Positions 44,038 through 53,574 are shown, counted from the stretch's first letter. The stretch is 64,000 nucleotides of DNA from AC-38 sp033856025 (GCA_033856025.1 JAWVFQ010000015.1:1-64000); one strand, 5' to 3'. Made by a program: numbers and translations. The notes: generated by a model not told the origin, from the sequence alone.

Positions 44038-45419
44038 CGGACCGCTGCGCGAGCCCGCGCGACCGCGTCGTCGCGCGTGGCGATCTCCCCCGCGAACTGG
44101 GCCGCTTCGAGCTCGCGCATCAGCTCGCCGAGCCGGGGGCCCGGCGCGATGCCCAGCTCCGCGGCCAGCTCGTCGCCGCGCACCAGCGGCGCCGGCGGGC
44201 CCTCGGCCCGCCAGCGCAGCGCCTCGCCCAGGAGCTCCTGGGCCAGTTCGACGTGCCTGGCGATCGCCTCGTCGGAGCGGTCCCCCCGCGTGGCCAGGCG
44301 GTCGGCCACCGACAGGACGGTGACGTCGACCTCCACGGGCTCGCAGGCGCGCAGGTAGGCATGCACGTCTCGCCGGCTCAGCGGGCGGCGGTGGACGAGG
44401 AAGCCCAGGCGCAGGTGGTGGCGGGTCAGCGCGGCGACGTGGTCGCGCAGGCGCTGGGAGGCGCGCAGGCGGCCCAGCGCCTCGTACGCCAGCTCGGCGC
44501 CGGCGGCGTCGTGGCCCATGAAGGTGATCCGGCCCTCGCCGGTCTCGCCCCGGGTCTGCGGCTTGGCCGCGTCGTGCAGCAGCGCGCCGAAGCGCAGGGC
44601 CTGGCCCCGGGTCAGGTCGTCGGCCAGCGGCTCGCGCAGCACGGCCAGCGCCGCCCCGGCGTGGGGCCCGAGCGGCGAGGGGTCGCGCTCCAGCTCCACG
44701 GTGCGCCGCAGCACCTCCAGCGTGTGGTCGTGGACGTCGAGGTGGTGGTAGCGGTTCTGTTCGACGCCGCGCTGGCCGGTCAGCTCGGGGAGGACGACCT
44801 CCGACGCGTCCACGGCGTCCAGGCGCGCCAGGCCGTCGAGCGGGTCCTCGCCCCCGATGATTCGCCGCAGCTCCGCGAACACGCGCTCGCCCGGGGAGCC
44901 GGCCAGGCCGGGCGCGGCCGCGCGGGCCGCGCGCAGCGCGTCCTCGTCGGGTGCCAGGCCCAGCTCGGCGCCCAGCCGCGCCAGGCGCAGCACGCGCACG
45001 GGATCGGCCTCCAGCGCGCCCGGCGACACGAGGCGCAGGCGGCGCGCGGCCAGGTCGTCGCGCCCGCCGAACAGGTCGACCACGTCGCCCCCGCCCAGTG
45101 GCTCGGCCAGCGCGTTGACGGTGAAGTCGCGGCGGGCCAGGTCGGCCTCCAGGCGCCCGTCCTCCAGCGGCATGAGGTCGACCTGCCAGGACCGGTCGCG
45201 CGCCGTCACGCGCCAGGCGCCGAAGGCCTCCGACAGCGCGAACGCCGCGGCGCCGGTGGCTCGGGCCAGCCGGCGGGCCGCATCCTCCACCTCGCCCGCG
45301 ACGGCCAGGTCGAAGTCCTCGGTCTCGCGGCCGAGCAGGCCGTCGCGGACCGCGCCGCCCACCACCCACGCCGGCTGACCCGAGAGCGCCTCGCGCGCCG
45401 CGGCCAGCGCCACGCTCAC
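44034..45419 (-). CDS. cca: CCA-adding tRNA nucleotidyltransferase / poly(A) polymerase family
   Basis: A 461-residue nucleotidyltransferase with an HD domain. The active-site head is VVGGAVRDGLLG and DFDLAVAG, then RRDFTVNALA and DPVRVLRLARL, the usual order for CCA enzymes. An HD module (HDHTLEVLRRT, ALLHDAAKPQT, FMGHDAAGA) follows. Neither tRNA gene here encodes CCA, so such an enzyme is required. GTG start overlaps the alr stop (GTGA). A poly(A) polymerase role cannot be excluded. Confidence 0.9.
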   Translation of the reverse strand: MSVALAAAREALSGQPAWVVGGAVRDGLLGRETEDFDLAVAGEVEDAARRLARATGAAAFALSEAFGAWRVTARDRSWQVDLMPLEDGRLEADLARRDFTVNALAEPLGGGDVVDLFGGRDDLAARRLRLVSPGALEADPVRVLRLARLGAELGLAPDEDALRAARAAAPGLAGSPGERVFAELRRIIGGEDPLDGLARLDAVDASEVVLPELTGQRGVEQNRYHHLDVHDHTLEVLRRTVELERDPSPLGPHAGAALAVLREPLADDLTRGQALRFGALLHDAAKPQTRGETGEGRITFMGHDAAGAELAYEALGRLRASQRLRDHVAALTRHHLRLGFLVHRRPLSRRDVHAYLRACEPVEVDVTVLSVADRLATRGDRSDEAIARHVELAQELLGEALRWRAEGPPAPLVRGDELAAELGIAPGPRLGELMRELEAAQFAGEIATRDDAVARARAAVR

Positions 45420-46558
45420 GCCGGCTCCCCGTCGCGGTGGTACACCCGCTCCACGCGGGCGAGCAGGCCCGTGGTCACCTCGTAGTTGATGGTCCCCAGG
45501 CGCCGGGCGACCTCCTCGGCCAGGATCCGCTCGCTCCCGCGCTCGCCGATCAGCACCGCCTCGTCGCCCGGCCCGGCCGCCGGCGCCGGGCCGAGGTCGA
45601 CGGCGACGTTGTCCATCGAGACCGTCCCCACGAGCGGGCGGCGCTCCCCGCCGACGATCGCGTCGGCGGCGTTGGTCAGCGCGCGGCGCCAGCCGTCGCC
45701 GTAGCCGATCGGCAGTACGCCGAGCACGGTGTCGGCCTCGGCCACGAACCGCCGCCCGTAGCCCGCGCTCTCGCCCGGCGCGCACGGCTTGAGGTCGGCG
45801 ACGTAGCTGCGCAGCTCCAGCGCGGGCTCCAGGTCGTGGGCCGCCGGGTCGGCCTGGAACGGGTCCAGGCCGTAGATCGCCACGCCGCAGCGGACGAGGT
45901 CGAAGTGCGACGCGGGGTCGCGCAGCGTGGCCGCGCTGTTGGCGGCGTGGGCGGGGACGCCCGGATGGTCCGCGCGGACGACCTGGACCCAGGCCGCGAA
46001 GCGCTCCAGCTGCTCGCCGAAGAAGGCGTCGCCGCGTTCGTCCGCCGTGGCGAGGTGGGTCATCAGCCCCGCGAGCTCGAGCCCGTCGGTCGCCGCCACG
46101 CCGTCCACCACCCGCCGCGCCTCGTCCGGATCGCGCGTCCCCAGGCGACCCATGCCGGTGTCGAGCTTGACGTGCACGCGGAGCGGGCCGCCGCCGGGCG
46201 CCGAGACGCCCGCCCCGGACGCGGCGAGCCGCGCCACGAAGGCCTCTCGCCACGCGACGATCTCCGCGCCCGCGGCGACCGCGACGTCCGTCTCCGACGA
46301 GCTCAGCGCGCCCATGACGAGGATGGGATCGTCGATGCCCGCGTCGCGCAGCTCGCGCGCCTCGCGCGCCGCCGCCACGCAGACCAGCTCCGCGCCCCCG
46401 GCCAGCGCGGCCCGCGCCGACTCGACCGCGCCGTGGCCGTAGCCGTTGGCCTTGACGACCGCGCCGAGACGCGCACCGCCGGTCAGCGCGCCGCGCAGCC
46501 GGGCGCAGTTGCGCTCGATCGCCGCCAGGTTGACCGCGGCCACCGCGCGGACGGGCAC
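45416..46558 (-). CDS. alr: Alanine racemase
   Basis: A 380-residue PLP enzyme that makes D-alanine for peptidoglycan. The PLP lysine is Lys36 in AVVKANGYGHGA. The second catalytic residue, Tyr, is in SAGYGRRFVAE. Substrate-binding VSMDNVAVDLG lies in the C-terminal beta domain. It has the usual length. It sits in the classical actinobacterial cell-wall/ribosomal-protein cluster and is coupled to cca. GTG or ATG alternatives were not needed; ATG at 46558 is used. Confidence 0.95.
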   Translation of the reverse strand: MPVRAVAAVNLAAIERNCARLRGALTGGARLGAVVKANGYGHGAVESARAALAGGAELVCVAAAREARELRDAGIDDPILVMGALSSSETDVAVAAGAEIVAWREAFVARLAASGAGVSAPGGGPLRVHVKLDTGMGRLGTRDPDEARRVVDGVAATDGLELAGLMTHLATADERGDAFFGEQLERFAAWVQVVRADHPGVPAHAANSAATLRDPASHFDLVRCGVAIYGLDPFQADPAAHDLEPALELRSYVADLKPCAPGESAGYGRRFVAEADTVLGVLPIGYGDGWRRALTNAADAIVGGERRPLVGTVSMDNVAVDLGPAPAAGPGDEAVLIGERGSERILAEEVARRLGTINYEVTTGLLARVERVYHRDGEPA

Positions 46559-46563
46559 AGGGC

Positions 46564-47025
46564 CTACCCCGCGGCCGTGAGCGCGTCGAGCACGTCGACG
46601 CGGGTGACGACGCCGACCAGGCGCCCGTGCTCGACCACCGGCAGGCGGTTGTGCTTGTTCTGGGAGATGAGGCGCGCCGCCTCCTCGACCGGGGCGTCCG
46701 GGGCGACCGTCACCGGGTCCGCGGTCATCATGTCCTCCACGCGGGAGGCGAACGCCTTGCGCACGCGCTCCTCGAAGTGCTTCATCGACTCGATGAAGAT
46801 CACGCCGCCCATGATGTCCAGGTGGTGCGGCAGGTGCAGATCGGCCTCCTCGTCGCGCAGGACGAGGTCGTTCTCGGTCACGATGCCCACGCAGCGCCCG
46901 GCCTCGTTGACCACGGGAACGCCCGGGAGCTCCTGCTCGCGCAGGAGCCGGATGACCGTCTCCACGTCGTCGTCGGGGGAGACCGTCGCGGGATCGCGCT
47001 CCATGATGTCGGCCACCGTCGCCAC
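46564..47025 (-). CDS. CBS domain pair protein
   Basis: A 153-residue protein with two CBS motifs: TVSPDDDVETVIRLL with GIVTENDLVL, and TVAPDAPVEEAARLISQ with GVVTRVDVLD. A 30-residue helical insert (HLPHHLDIMGGVIFIES) lies between them. It likely binds nucleotides and senses energy charge. It is unlike the other CBS protein (31652-32062) in this insert. It lies between nnr and alr, five bases from the alr start, in the same operon. Confidence 0.88.
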   Translation of the reverse strand: MATVADIMERDPATVSPDDDVETVIRLLREQELPGVPVVNEAGRCVGIVTENDLVLRDEEADLHLPHHLDIMGGVIFIESMKHFEERVRKAFASRVEDMMTADPVTVAPDAPVEEAARLISQNKHNRLPVVEHGRLVGVVTRVDVLDALTAAG

Positions 47026-47042
47026 GGCGCAGCAGAGTACCT

Positions 47043-48620
47043 CTACTCGCGCAGCGCGGCGGGCAGCGCCTCGATCACGTCGCGCGCGATCGTGCCGTCA
47101 ACGCCGCGCTCGCGCGCCGCCAGCGCGCCCGCGCGCGTGTGCACCCAGACCGCCGCGCACGCCGCGCCGAACGGCTCGACCCCCTTGGCCAGCACCGCGC
47201 CGGTCACACCGGCCAGCACGTCGCCCGTCCCGGCGGTGGCCAGGGCGGGGCTGCCGCCGGCGCTCACCGCCACCCGGCCGCCCGGCTCGGCCACGATGGT
47301 GTCGTCGCCCTTGAGGACGACGACGCAGCGCGCCGCGGCCGCCGCGGCGCGCGCGTGGTGCAGGCGGGCCGCCTCGACCGCCCTGGAGTCCTTCTCCAGC
47401 AGCCGGCCCAGCTCGCCGGCGTGGGGCGTGAGGATCGTGGGCGCGGAGCGGCGCGCCAGCTCGTGCAGGCGTCCCGCGTGGGCGTTGAGGCCATCGGCGT
47501 CCAGGACCAGCGGCACCTCGGCCCGAGCCGCCACCGTCCGCGCCAGCTCCTGCGTGCCCGGCGCGCGGCCCAGCCCCGGCCCGAGCACCAGCGCGTCGGC
47601 CCGCTCGCACGCCTCCAGCACCGCCCCGCTCGCCTCGGCGCTCAGCGCCCCGTCGCGGTCGGGCAGCGCCCGCGTCATCGCCTCGAGCAGGCGCACCTCG
47701 AAGACCGCGTCCAGCGAGGCGGGAACCGCCGCGGTCACATAGCCGGCGCCGGCGCGCGCCGCCGCCTCGGCCACCAGGCAGGGCGCGCCCGTCAGCCCGC
47801 GCGACCCGCCGGTCACGAGCACCGCGCCCTCGCTGAACTTCGTGGACTGCGCGCCGCGGCGCGGGATCAGCTCGCGGACGGCGGGACCGATCAGCCCCGC
47901 GTCCGCGTCGCCGGGGCCGCCCGGCGGGATGCCGATGTCCACCACCCGCACCGTCCCCGCGCGCCCCTTGCCCGGCGCCACGAAGAGCCCCGTCTTCGGC
48001 GCGTGGAACGTCGCGGTGGCGTCGGCCCGCACGGCGTCGCCCTCGACGGCGCCGGTGGACGCGTCCACGCCGGACGGCACGTCGGCCGCCACCACCGGCG
48101 CGCCGGACTGGGCGATCGCCCGGATGGCACCGGCCACCGGTTCGCGCGCGGCGCCGGAGAAGCCGGTGCCCAGCAGGGCGTCGACCACGACCCCGGCGCC
48201 GTCCAGCGCGCCCGAGAGGACCGCCTCGTCGCCCGACCCGCCCGCGTCGGACAGCCCGCCCGCGTCCCCGCCCGCCGCCACCGGACGCGGCGGGTCGCCG
48301 GGCAGCCGGCGCAGGTTCTCCGCCGGGTCGCCGGTCAGGTCACCGGGCGCGGCGCCCACGAGCAGCACCTCGACCTCGCGGCCCTGCTTGCGCAGCACGC
48401 GCGCCGCGACCAGGCCGTCGCCGCCGTTGTTGCCCTTGCCGCACACGACGACCACCCGGCCCTCCGGCCCCACTTCGGTCACCAGCGCGGCCAGGCCGCG
48501 CCCGGCCGTCTCCATCAGCTCCAGCGAGGGGACGCCCTGGTCCGAGATCGCCCAGGCGTCCACGGCGCGCATCCGCTCCGCGTCCAAGAGCGGCGAGAGC
48601 CAGCTCGGCAGCGCGCTCAT
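47043..48620 (-). CDS. nnr: Bifunctional NAD(P)HX epimerase/dehydratase
   Basis: A 525-residue metabolite-repair enzyme that restores hydrated NAD(P)H. The epimerase half (about 1-225) has GKGNNGGDGLVAARVLRK and VVADVPSGVDAS. The dehydratase half (about 240-525) has LTGAPCLVAEAAARAGAGY, VLDADGLNAH and the active-site AGTGDVLAGVTG. An Ala/Gly-rich insert (AAGGDAGGLSDAGGSGD) breaks the first half near residue 110. The ATG overlaps the acpS stop (ATGA). Confidence 0.94.
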   Translation of the reverse strand: MSALPSWLSPLLDAERMRAVDAWAISDQGVPSLELMETAGRGLAALVTEVGPEGRVVVVCGKGNNGGDGLVAARVLRKQGREVEVLLVGAAPGDLTGDPAENLRRLPGDPPRPVAAGGDAGGLSDAGGSGDEAVLSGALDGAGVVVDALLGTGFSGAAREPVAGAIRAIAQSGAPVVAADVPSGVDASTGAVEGDAVRADATATFHAPKTGLFVAPGKGRAGTVRVVDIGIPPGGPGDADAGLIGPAVRELIPRRGAQSTKFSEGAVLVTGGSRGLTGAPCLVAEAAARAGAGYVTAAVPASLDAVFEVRLLEAMTRALPDRDGALSAEASGAVLEACERADALVLGPGLGRAPGTQELARTVAARAEVPLVLDADGLNAHAGRLHELARRSAPTILTPHAGELGRLLEKDSRAVEAARLHHARAAAAAARCVVVLKGDDTIVAEPGGRVAVSAGGSPALATAGTGDVLAGVTGAVLAKGVEPFGAACAAVWVHTRAGALAARERGVDGTIARDVIEALPAALRE

Positions 48621-48961
48621 GCCACCACGGCGACCGCGCCGGCCATCCCGGACGTGTGGGTCAGCGAGATCCGCACGGACCCGCCGCGCTCGGCCGCGCG
48701 CCGCGCCACCGCGCCGTGCAGCCGGGCCCGGCCGTCCGCCCCAACCTCGACGTCGCGCCAGCTCCAGGAGTCCATCTCCAGCGCCTTGGCCACCGCCTCC
48801 TTGGCGCAGAAGCGCGCCGCCAGGTGCTGCGCCGGACGGGCCCGCCCCGCCGCGTAGGCGCGCTCGGCGTCGGTGAACACGCGGGCGGCCAGCGCCGGCC
48901 GGCGCGCCAGCGCGCGCTCCAGGCGCGCTATCTCCAGCAGGTCGATGCCCACGCCGTCCAC
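48617..48961 (-). CDS. acpS: Holo-[acyl-carrier-protein] synthase
   Basis: A 114-residue phosphopantetheinyl transferase that activates ACP. Magnesium-site motifs are GIDLLEIARLE near residue 5 and RFCAKEAVAKAL near 50-61, with SLTHTSGMAGAV at the C-terminal end. The GTG start at 48961 is used. It lies between glmS and nnr, as in many actinobacteria. Confidence 0.93.
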   Translation of the reverse strand: MDGVGIDLLEIARLERALARRPALAARVFTDAERAYAAGRARPAQHLAARFCAKEAVAKALEMDSWSWRDVEVGADGRARLHGAVARRAAERGGSVRISLTHTSGMAGAVAVVA

Positions 48962-48971
48962 GGCGCGGGTT

Positions 48972-50834
48972 CTACTCCACCGTGACGGTCTTCGCCAGGT
49001 TGCGCGGCTGGTCCACGTTGAGCCCGAGCTGGCGCGCGATGCGGTAGGCCAGCAGCTGGAGTGGGATGACCGCCAGCATGGGCTGGAGCATCCAGTCGGT
49101 GGGCGGGATCTCGATCACCCGCTCGGCGTGCCGGGCGATGTCGGGATTGCCCTGGGTGGCGATGGCGATCACGTGGGCGCCGCGGGCGGCGACCTCCTGC
49201 ATGTTGGAGACCACCTTCTCCAGGACCGGCGAGTCGGTGGCCACGCAGACCACCGGCGTGTTGTCGTCGAGCAGGGCGATCGGTCCGTGCTTCATCTCGC
49301 CCGCCGCGTAGGCGTCGCAGGCGATGTAGGAGATCTCCTTGAGCTTGAGCGCGCCCTCCAGCGCCACCGGCAGCCCGACGTGGCGGCCGAGGTAGAGGAA
49401 GAAGTCGGACTTGTGCCACTCGTCGGCGACCTCGGAGATCGGCCCGTCAACGCCGGCGATCAGCTCGTCCACCACGCTGGGCAGATGCTTCAGGCTCGCC
49501 ACGAGCTCGCGGCGCCGCTCCACCGAGAGCGTCCCGCGCAGCTCGGCCAGGCGCAGGCCCAGCAGGTACATCGCGGCCACCTGGCAGACGAACGTCTTGG
49601 TGGCGGCGACGCCGATCTCCAGGCCGGCGCGCGTGAACAGCGTGCCGTCGGCGTCCCGGGTGGCCTGCGAGCCCATGACGTTGCTCACGGCCAGGACCTT
49701 GGCGCCGCGCTCCTTGGCCAGGCGCATGGCGGCCAGGGTGTCCGCGGTCTCGCCGGACTGCGTGATGCCGACCACCAGGTCGCCGGGGCCGACCACCGGG
49801 TTGCGGTAGCGGTACTCCGAGGCGATGTCCATCTCCACGGGCAGGCGCGCCCACTCCTCGATGGCGTAGCGACCCACCAGGCCGGCGTGGTAGCTGGTCC
49901 CGCAGGCCACGACGATGATCCGGCGCACGCCGCGCAGGAACTCGTCGTCGATGGTGCCCATCCCGTCGAGGTCGACGCCGTCCTCGCGGACGGTGCGGTC
50001 GAAGATCGTCTCGGCCAGCGCGTCCGCCTGCTCGTGGATCTCCTTGAGCATGAACGTCTCGAAGCCGCCCTTCTCGGCGGTCTCGGCGTCCCAGTCGATC
50101 TCCACGATCTCCCGGGTCAGCGGCTCGCCGTCCGCCGTCTGGAAGGACACGGCGTCGCGCTCGATCGTGACGATCTCGTTGTCGTTTATGTACTGGACGC
50201 GGCGGGTGTGCGCCAGGAAGGCGGGAATGGCGGAGGCGAAGAAGGACTCGCCGTCGCCGCGGCCGACGATCAGCGGGCACTCCTTGCGCGCGCCGACCAC
50301 GCGATCGGGCTCGTCACCGGCCATGGCGACGAAGGAGTAGTGGCCCTGGAGCTCGTTGTAGGCCTGGCGCACCGCCTCGGTCAGGTTGTCGCCCTCGTAG
50401 TGCTTGGAGACCAGATGCGCGACCACCTCGGCGTCGGTCTCGCTGGTGAACTGCACGCCGTCGGCGGCCAGCTGCTCGCGCAGGGCGAGGAAGTTCTCCA
50501 CGATGCCGTTGAGCACGATGTGGACGTTGCTCGTGGAGTCGAAGTGCGGGTGGGCGTTCTCCTCGGACACGCGCCCGTGCGTGGCCCAGCGGGTGTGGCC
50601 GATGCCGGTGGTCGCGGCGGCCGAGGCCACGGCGACGCCGCCGCCGTTGGCGCGCGTCTCGACGGCCTCGCGCAGGGCGCCGAGGTTGCCCACGGCGCGC
50701 ACGGACTCGACGACGCCGTCGCAGACCAGGGAGATCCCGGCGCTGTCGTATCCGCGGTATTCGAGCTTCTCCAGCCCCTCCAGGAGCAGGTCCTGCACCG
50801 GCCGGTGGCCTACGTAGCCGACGATCCCGCACAT
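48972..50834 (-). CDS. glmS: Glucosamine-6-phosphate synthase
   Basis: A 620-residue glutamine:fructose-6-phosphate amidotransferase, the first step to UDP-GlcNAc. Cys2 (MCGIVGYVG) is the N-terminal nucleophile of the glutaminase half, with TRWATHG further on. Two SIS domains follow (GTSYHAGLVG, VVGITQSGETADT, YLGRHVGLPVALEGALKLKE). The C-terminus ends NLAKTVTVE. An excellent ribosome site GGAGG lies five bases before the ATG. No glmS ribozyme-like element was recognised upstream. Confidence 0.96.
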   Translation of the reverse strand: MCGIVGYVGHRPVQDLLLEGLEKLEYRGYDSAGISLVCDGVVESVRAVGNLGALREAVETRANGGGVAVASAAATTGIGHTRWATHGRVSEENAHPHFDSTSNVHIVLNGIVENFLALREQLAADGVQFTSETDAEVVAHLVSKHYEGDNLTEAVRQAYNELQGHYSFVAMAGDEPDRVVGARKECPLIVGRGDGESFFASAIPAFLAHTRRVQYINDNEIVTIERDAVSFQTADGEPLTREIVEIDWDAETAEKGGFETFMLKEIHEQADALAETIFDRTVREDGVDLDGMGTIDDEFLRGVRRIIVVACGTSYHAGLVGRYAIEEWARLPVEMDIASEYRYRNPVVGPGDLVVGITQSGETADTLAAMRLAKERGAKVLAVSNVMGSQATRDADGTLFTRAGLEIGVAATKTFVCQVAAMYLLGLRLAELRGTLSVERRRELVASLKHLPSVVDELIAGVDGPISEVADEWHKSDFFLYLGRHVGLPVALEGALKLKEISYIACDAYAAGEMKHGPIALLDDNTPVVCVATDSPVLEKVVSNMQEVAARGAHVIAIATQGNPDIARHAERVIEIPPTDWMLQPMLAVIPLQLLAYRIARQLGLNVDQPRNLAKTVTVE

Positions 50835-50926
50835 GGGAGCCTCCGAGACGTGAAACGAATGAGAGCCGCGGCGGCGGCTCCCCGGTCCCGCGCGTTGACC
50901 GCGGGCCGAGCTTGGGAGTGTATCGG

Positions 50927-52258
50927 CTAGTTCGAGGTTTCCTGAAACAGGGCGACCAGGCGGTCGCAGACCGCCGTGGCCTCGTCCTCGGTGGGCGCCT
51001 CCACCATGACGCGCACCAGCGGCTCGGTCCCCGACGGGCGGACCAGCACGCGCCCGCGGCCGCTGAGAGCCTCGCCCGCGGCGCTGACCGCCTCGTCTAT
51101 GCGGGGGTCGCCCAGGGCCCGGTCGCGGTCGGCCACCCGGACGTTGACCAGGCGCTGGGGCAGTTTGCGCATGGCGTGGCGCTCGGCCAGGTCGGCGCCG
51201 CCCAGGGCCTCCAGAGCCAGGAGGGCGCCGGCGATCCCGTCGCCGGTGGGCGAGAAGCCCAGCTCGATGATGTGGCCGGACTGCTCGCCGCCCAGGGCGA
51301 AGCCGCGGTCGCGCAGCGCCTCCAGGACGTAGCGGTCCCCCACCGAGGTGGTGGCCACCTCGATGCCGGCGTCGCGCATCGCGGTGTGGAAGCCGTAGTT
51401 GGTCATCACGGTCACGGCGACCCCCTGGTTGGGCAGGCGGCCGGCCGTCTTGAGGTGGGTCGCGGCCAGGGCGATCAGCTCGTCGCCGTCCACGACGGAG
51501 CCGTTGCGGTCGGCGGCCAGCACGCGATCGGCGTCGCCGTCGAAGGCGAAGCCCAGGTCGTGGCCGCCCGCCTTCACCCGCTCGGCCAGCGTCTGGACGT
51601 GGGTGGAGCCGACGCCGTCGTTGATGTTGCGCCCGTCGGGCTCGGTCCCGATGGCGCTGACCGTGGCGCCAAGGCGGCGGAAGATCTCGGGCCCGGCGCT
51701 GTGGGCGGCGCCGTGGGCGCAGTCGAGCAGGACGTCCAGGCCGCTGAGCTCGAGGCCGGCGAAGCGGGTGTGCAGCGCGCGCAGGTAGTCCTCCAGTCCG
51801 CCGTGCAGGGCGCGGACGCGGCCGAAGCGGGTGCCGGCCTGGGTGGGCGGCTCGGCCATCAGCGTCTCGATCTCCTCCTCCTGGGCGTCGGAGAGCTTGT
51901 CCCCGTCGGCGCCGAAGAACTTGATCCCGTTGTCGCGGAAGGGGTTGTGGGAGGCGGAGAGGACGACGCCGAGGTCGAACCCGTAGCGGTCGATGAGCAG
52001 CGGCGCGGCGGGCGTGGGCAGGACGCCGCCCAGCAGGACGTCGGCTCCGGCCGCCGTGGCCCCGGCGGCGATCCCCGCCTCCAGCATGGAGCCCGACTCG
52101 CGCGTATCGCGGATGACCAGGACCTGGGGGCGGCCCTCACGCGCGTCGGGGACCGCCTGGCGCACCGCCGCAGCGGCCAGGGCCAGCGCGAGCTCGGCGG
52201 TGACCCTCTCGCCCGCGACCCCGCGGACGCCGTCCGTGCCGAACAGGTGGCGGGCCAA
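50927..52258 (-). CDS. glmM: Phosphoglucosamine mutase
   Basis: A 443-residue phosphohexomutase converting glucosamine-6-phosphate to the 1-phosphate. It starts LFGTDGVRGVAGE. The active-site phosphoserine loop is VVLSASHNPFRDNG, the metal loop is FDGDADRVL, and the sugar loop is GGEQSGHI. The TTG at 52258 is the most sensible start and lies three bases after the rpsI stop. It is coupled to the ribosomal-protein genes upstream and glmS downstream. Confidence 0.95.
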   Translation of the reverse strand: MARHLFGTDGVRGVAGERVTAELALALAAAAVRQAVPDAREGRPQVLVIRDTRESGSMLEAGIAAGATAAGADVLLGGVLPTPAAPLLIDRYGFDLGVVLSASHNPFRDNGIKFFGADGDKLSDAQEEEIETLMAEPPTQAGTRFGRVRALHGGLEDYLRALHTRFAGLELSGLDVLLDCAHGAAHSAGPEIFRRLGATVSAIGTEPDGRNINDGVGSTHVQTLAERVKAGGHDLGFAFDGDADRVLAADRNGSVVDGDELIALAATHLKTAGRLPNQGVAVTVMTNYGFHTAMRDAGIEVATTSVGDRYVLEALRDRGFALGGEQSGHIIELGFSPTGDGIAGALLALEALGGADLAERHAMRKLPQRLVNVRVADRDRALGDPRIDEAVSAAGEALSGRGRVLVRPSGTEPLVRVMVEAPTEDEATAVCDRLVALFQETSN

Positions 52259-52261
52259 GCC

Positions 52262-53128
52262 CTACCTCTTGGAGAACTGAGGCCGCTTGCGCGCCTTCTT
52301 GAACCCGGCCTTCTTGCGCTCCTTCTTGCGCGGGTCGCGCGTGAGGAAGCCGCGGCGCTTGAGCTCGCCGCGCAGGTTCGGGTCGGCCTCGATCAGCGCC
52401 CGGGCGATGCCGTGGCGCAGCGCGCCGGCCTGGGCCGACGTGCCGCCGCCGTGGAGCGAGGCCACGACGTCCATCCGGGACTCGTAGCCCACGGCCTCCA
52501 GCGGCTGGCGGATGTTGCGCTCCAGCGTGGGGCGGGGGAAGTGGATGTCCAGCGCGCGGCCGTTGATCGTGTAGGTGCCGCTGCCGGGACGCAGGATGAC
52601 GCGCGCGATCGCGGTCTTGCGCTTGCCGGTCGCCTTGTAGCGGGCGTCCTTGCCGAGGTCGATCGTGGCCTGGGCGACGGGCCGGTCCTCGTCGGCGTCG
52701 TCGGCGGTGTCGCCGCCCGGCGCGTCGGGATCCTCCTCGTCCTCCCCGGCGAGCGGGTCGTAGCCCTCGGGCACGATGTCCACCTCGAGATCGGCGCCGG
52801 GGATCTCGGGCTTGGCCCGGGGAGCCTCCTCGGCCGCGACGGGCGTGGCCGCGGCCGGATCGGCCTCGGCCTGAGCGGGACCCTCGGCCGGCTGGTCGCC
52901 GCCCGGCCCCTCGGCCGCCTGCGTGTCCTCGACGGGCGGCTGCTCCGACGCCTCGGCGGACGGCGCCTCTTCGGCGGCCGGCTCTTCGGCGGGGACCGGC
53001 TCGTCGGGCGAGGTCGTCTCCTCGACCGGGGCCTCTTCGGCCGGCGCCTCGGGCGTCTCCTGCGCCGGGGCGTCCTCGGCGGGCGTGTCGGGGGTGTCCT
53101 GCGCGGGGGTCTCGGGCTCTTCGGCCAT
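52262..53128 (-). CDS. rpsI: Ribosomal protein S9 with long acidic N-terminal extension
   Basis: A 288-residue S9; the usual protein is about 130 residues. The conserved core runs from about residue 163 (RYKATGKRKTAIARV) to the C-terminal tail KKARKRPQFSKR that contacts the P-site tRNA. Residues 1-155 are extremely acidic and rich in Ala, Pro and Glu (PAEDAPAQETPEAP-type runs), with no Lys or Arg until about residue 104. The extension is probably disordered. The ATG overlaps the rplM stop (TGATG), and no internal start is better placed. A shorter true start cannot be wholly excluded. Confidence 0.9.
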   Translation of the reverse strand: MAEEPETPAQDTPDTPAEDAPAQETPEAPAEEAPVEETTSPDEPVPAEEPAAEEAPSAEASEQPPVEDTQAAEGPGGDQPAEGPAQAEADPAAATPVAAEEAPRAKPEIPGADLEVDIVPEGYDPLAGEDEEDPDAPGGDTADDADEDRPVAQATIDLGKDARYKATGKRKTAIARVILRPGSGTYTINGRALDIHFPRPTLERNIRQPLEAVGYESRMDVVASLHGGGTSAQAGALRHGIARALIEADPNLRGELKRRGFLTRDPRKKERKKAGFKKARKRPQFSKR

Positions 53129-53562
53129 CAGGTGGTGATCTCCAGGGTCTCGGGCTGCTGGGCGGCGTGCGGATGGTCGGGGCCGGCGTAGACCTTGAGC
53201 TTGGTCAGCTGCTTCCGGGCGAGGCGGTTGCGGGGCATCATGCCCTTGACGGCCTTGCGGATGACCTCCTCGGGACGGCGGTCCAGCATCTCCTGGAGCG
53301 TGCGCGACTTCAGCCCGCCCGGGTAACCCGAGTGGCGGTAGTAGCGCTTGTCGGCTCGCTTGTTGCCGGTGACGGCGATCTTCTCGGCGTTGACCACGAT
53401 CACGAAGTCGCCGGTGTCCACGTGGGGCGTGTAGACGGGCTTCCCCTTGCCGCGCAGCAGCTCGGCGATCTGGGTCGCCAGACGGCCGAGCGTCTTGTCG
53501 GCGGCATCGACCACGAGCCAGTTGCGCTCGCGGTCCGCTGGTGTGGCGACGTAGGTCTTCAT
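53128..53562 (-). CDS. rplM: Ribosomal protein L13
   Basis: A 144-residue L13 of normal length. Family motifs are WLVVDAADKTLGRLA, YTPHVDTGDFVIVVNAEKI, KRYYRHSGYPGGLKS and GMMPRNRLAR. The ATG at 53562 is used; an upstream in-frame codon at 53631 would cross a hairpin and promoter region. It begins the leftward operon that runs through rpsI, glmM and glmS to cca. Confidence 0.96.
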   Translation of the reverse strand: MKTYVATPADRERNWLVVDAADKTLGRLATQIAELLRGKGKPVYTPHVDTGDFVIVVNAEKIAVTGNKRADKRYYRHSGYPGGLKSRTLQEMLDRRPEEVIRKAVKGMMPRNRLARKQLTKLKVYAGPDHPHAAQQPETLEITT

Positions 53563-53574
53563 GCGCACGAAAAT

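Noticed and set aside
50895..50924. TTGACC...TGTATC rightward promoter antisense to glmM
   Set aside because: The -10 matches at only three positions and no gene or RNA lies downstream on that strand.
50835..50926. glmS ribozyme or riboswitch before glmS
   Set aside because: The gap is only 92 bases, contains no recognisable core, and that ribozyme is typical of Firmicutes.
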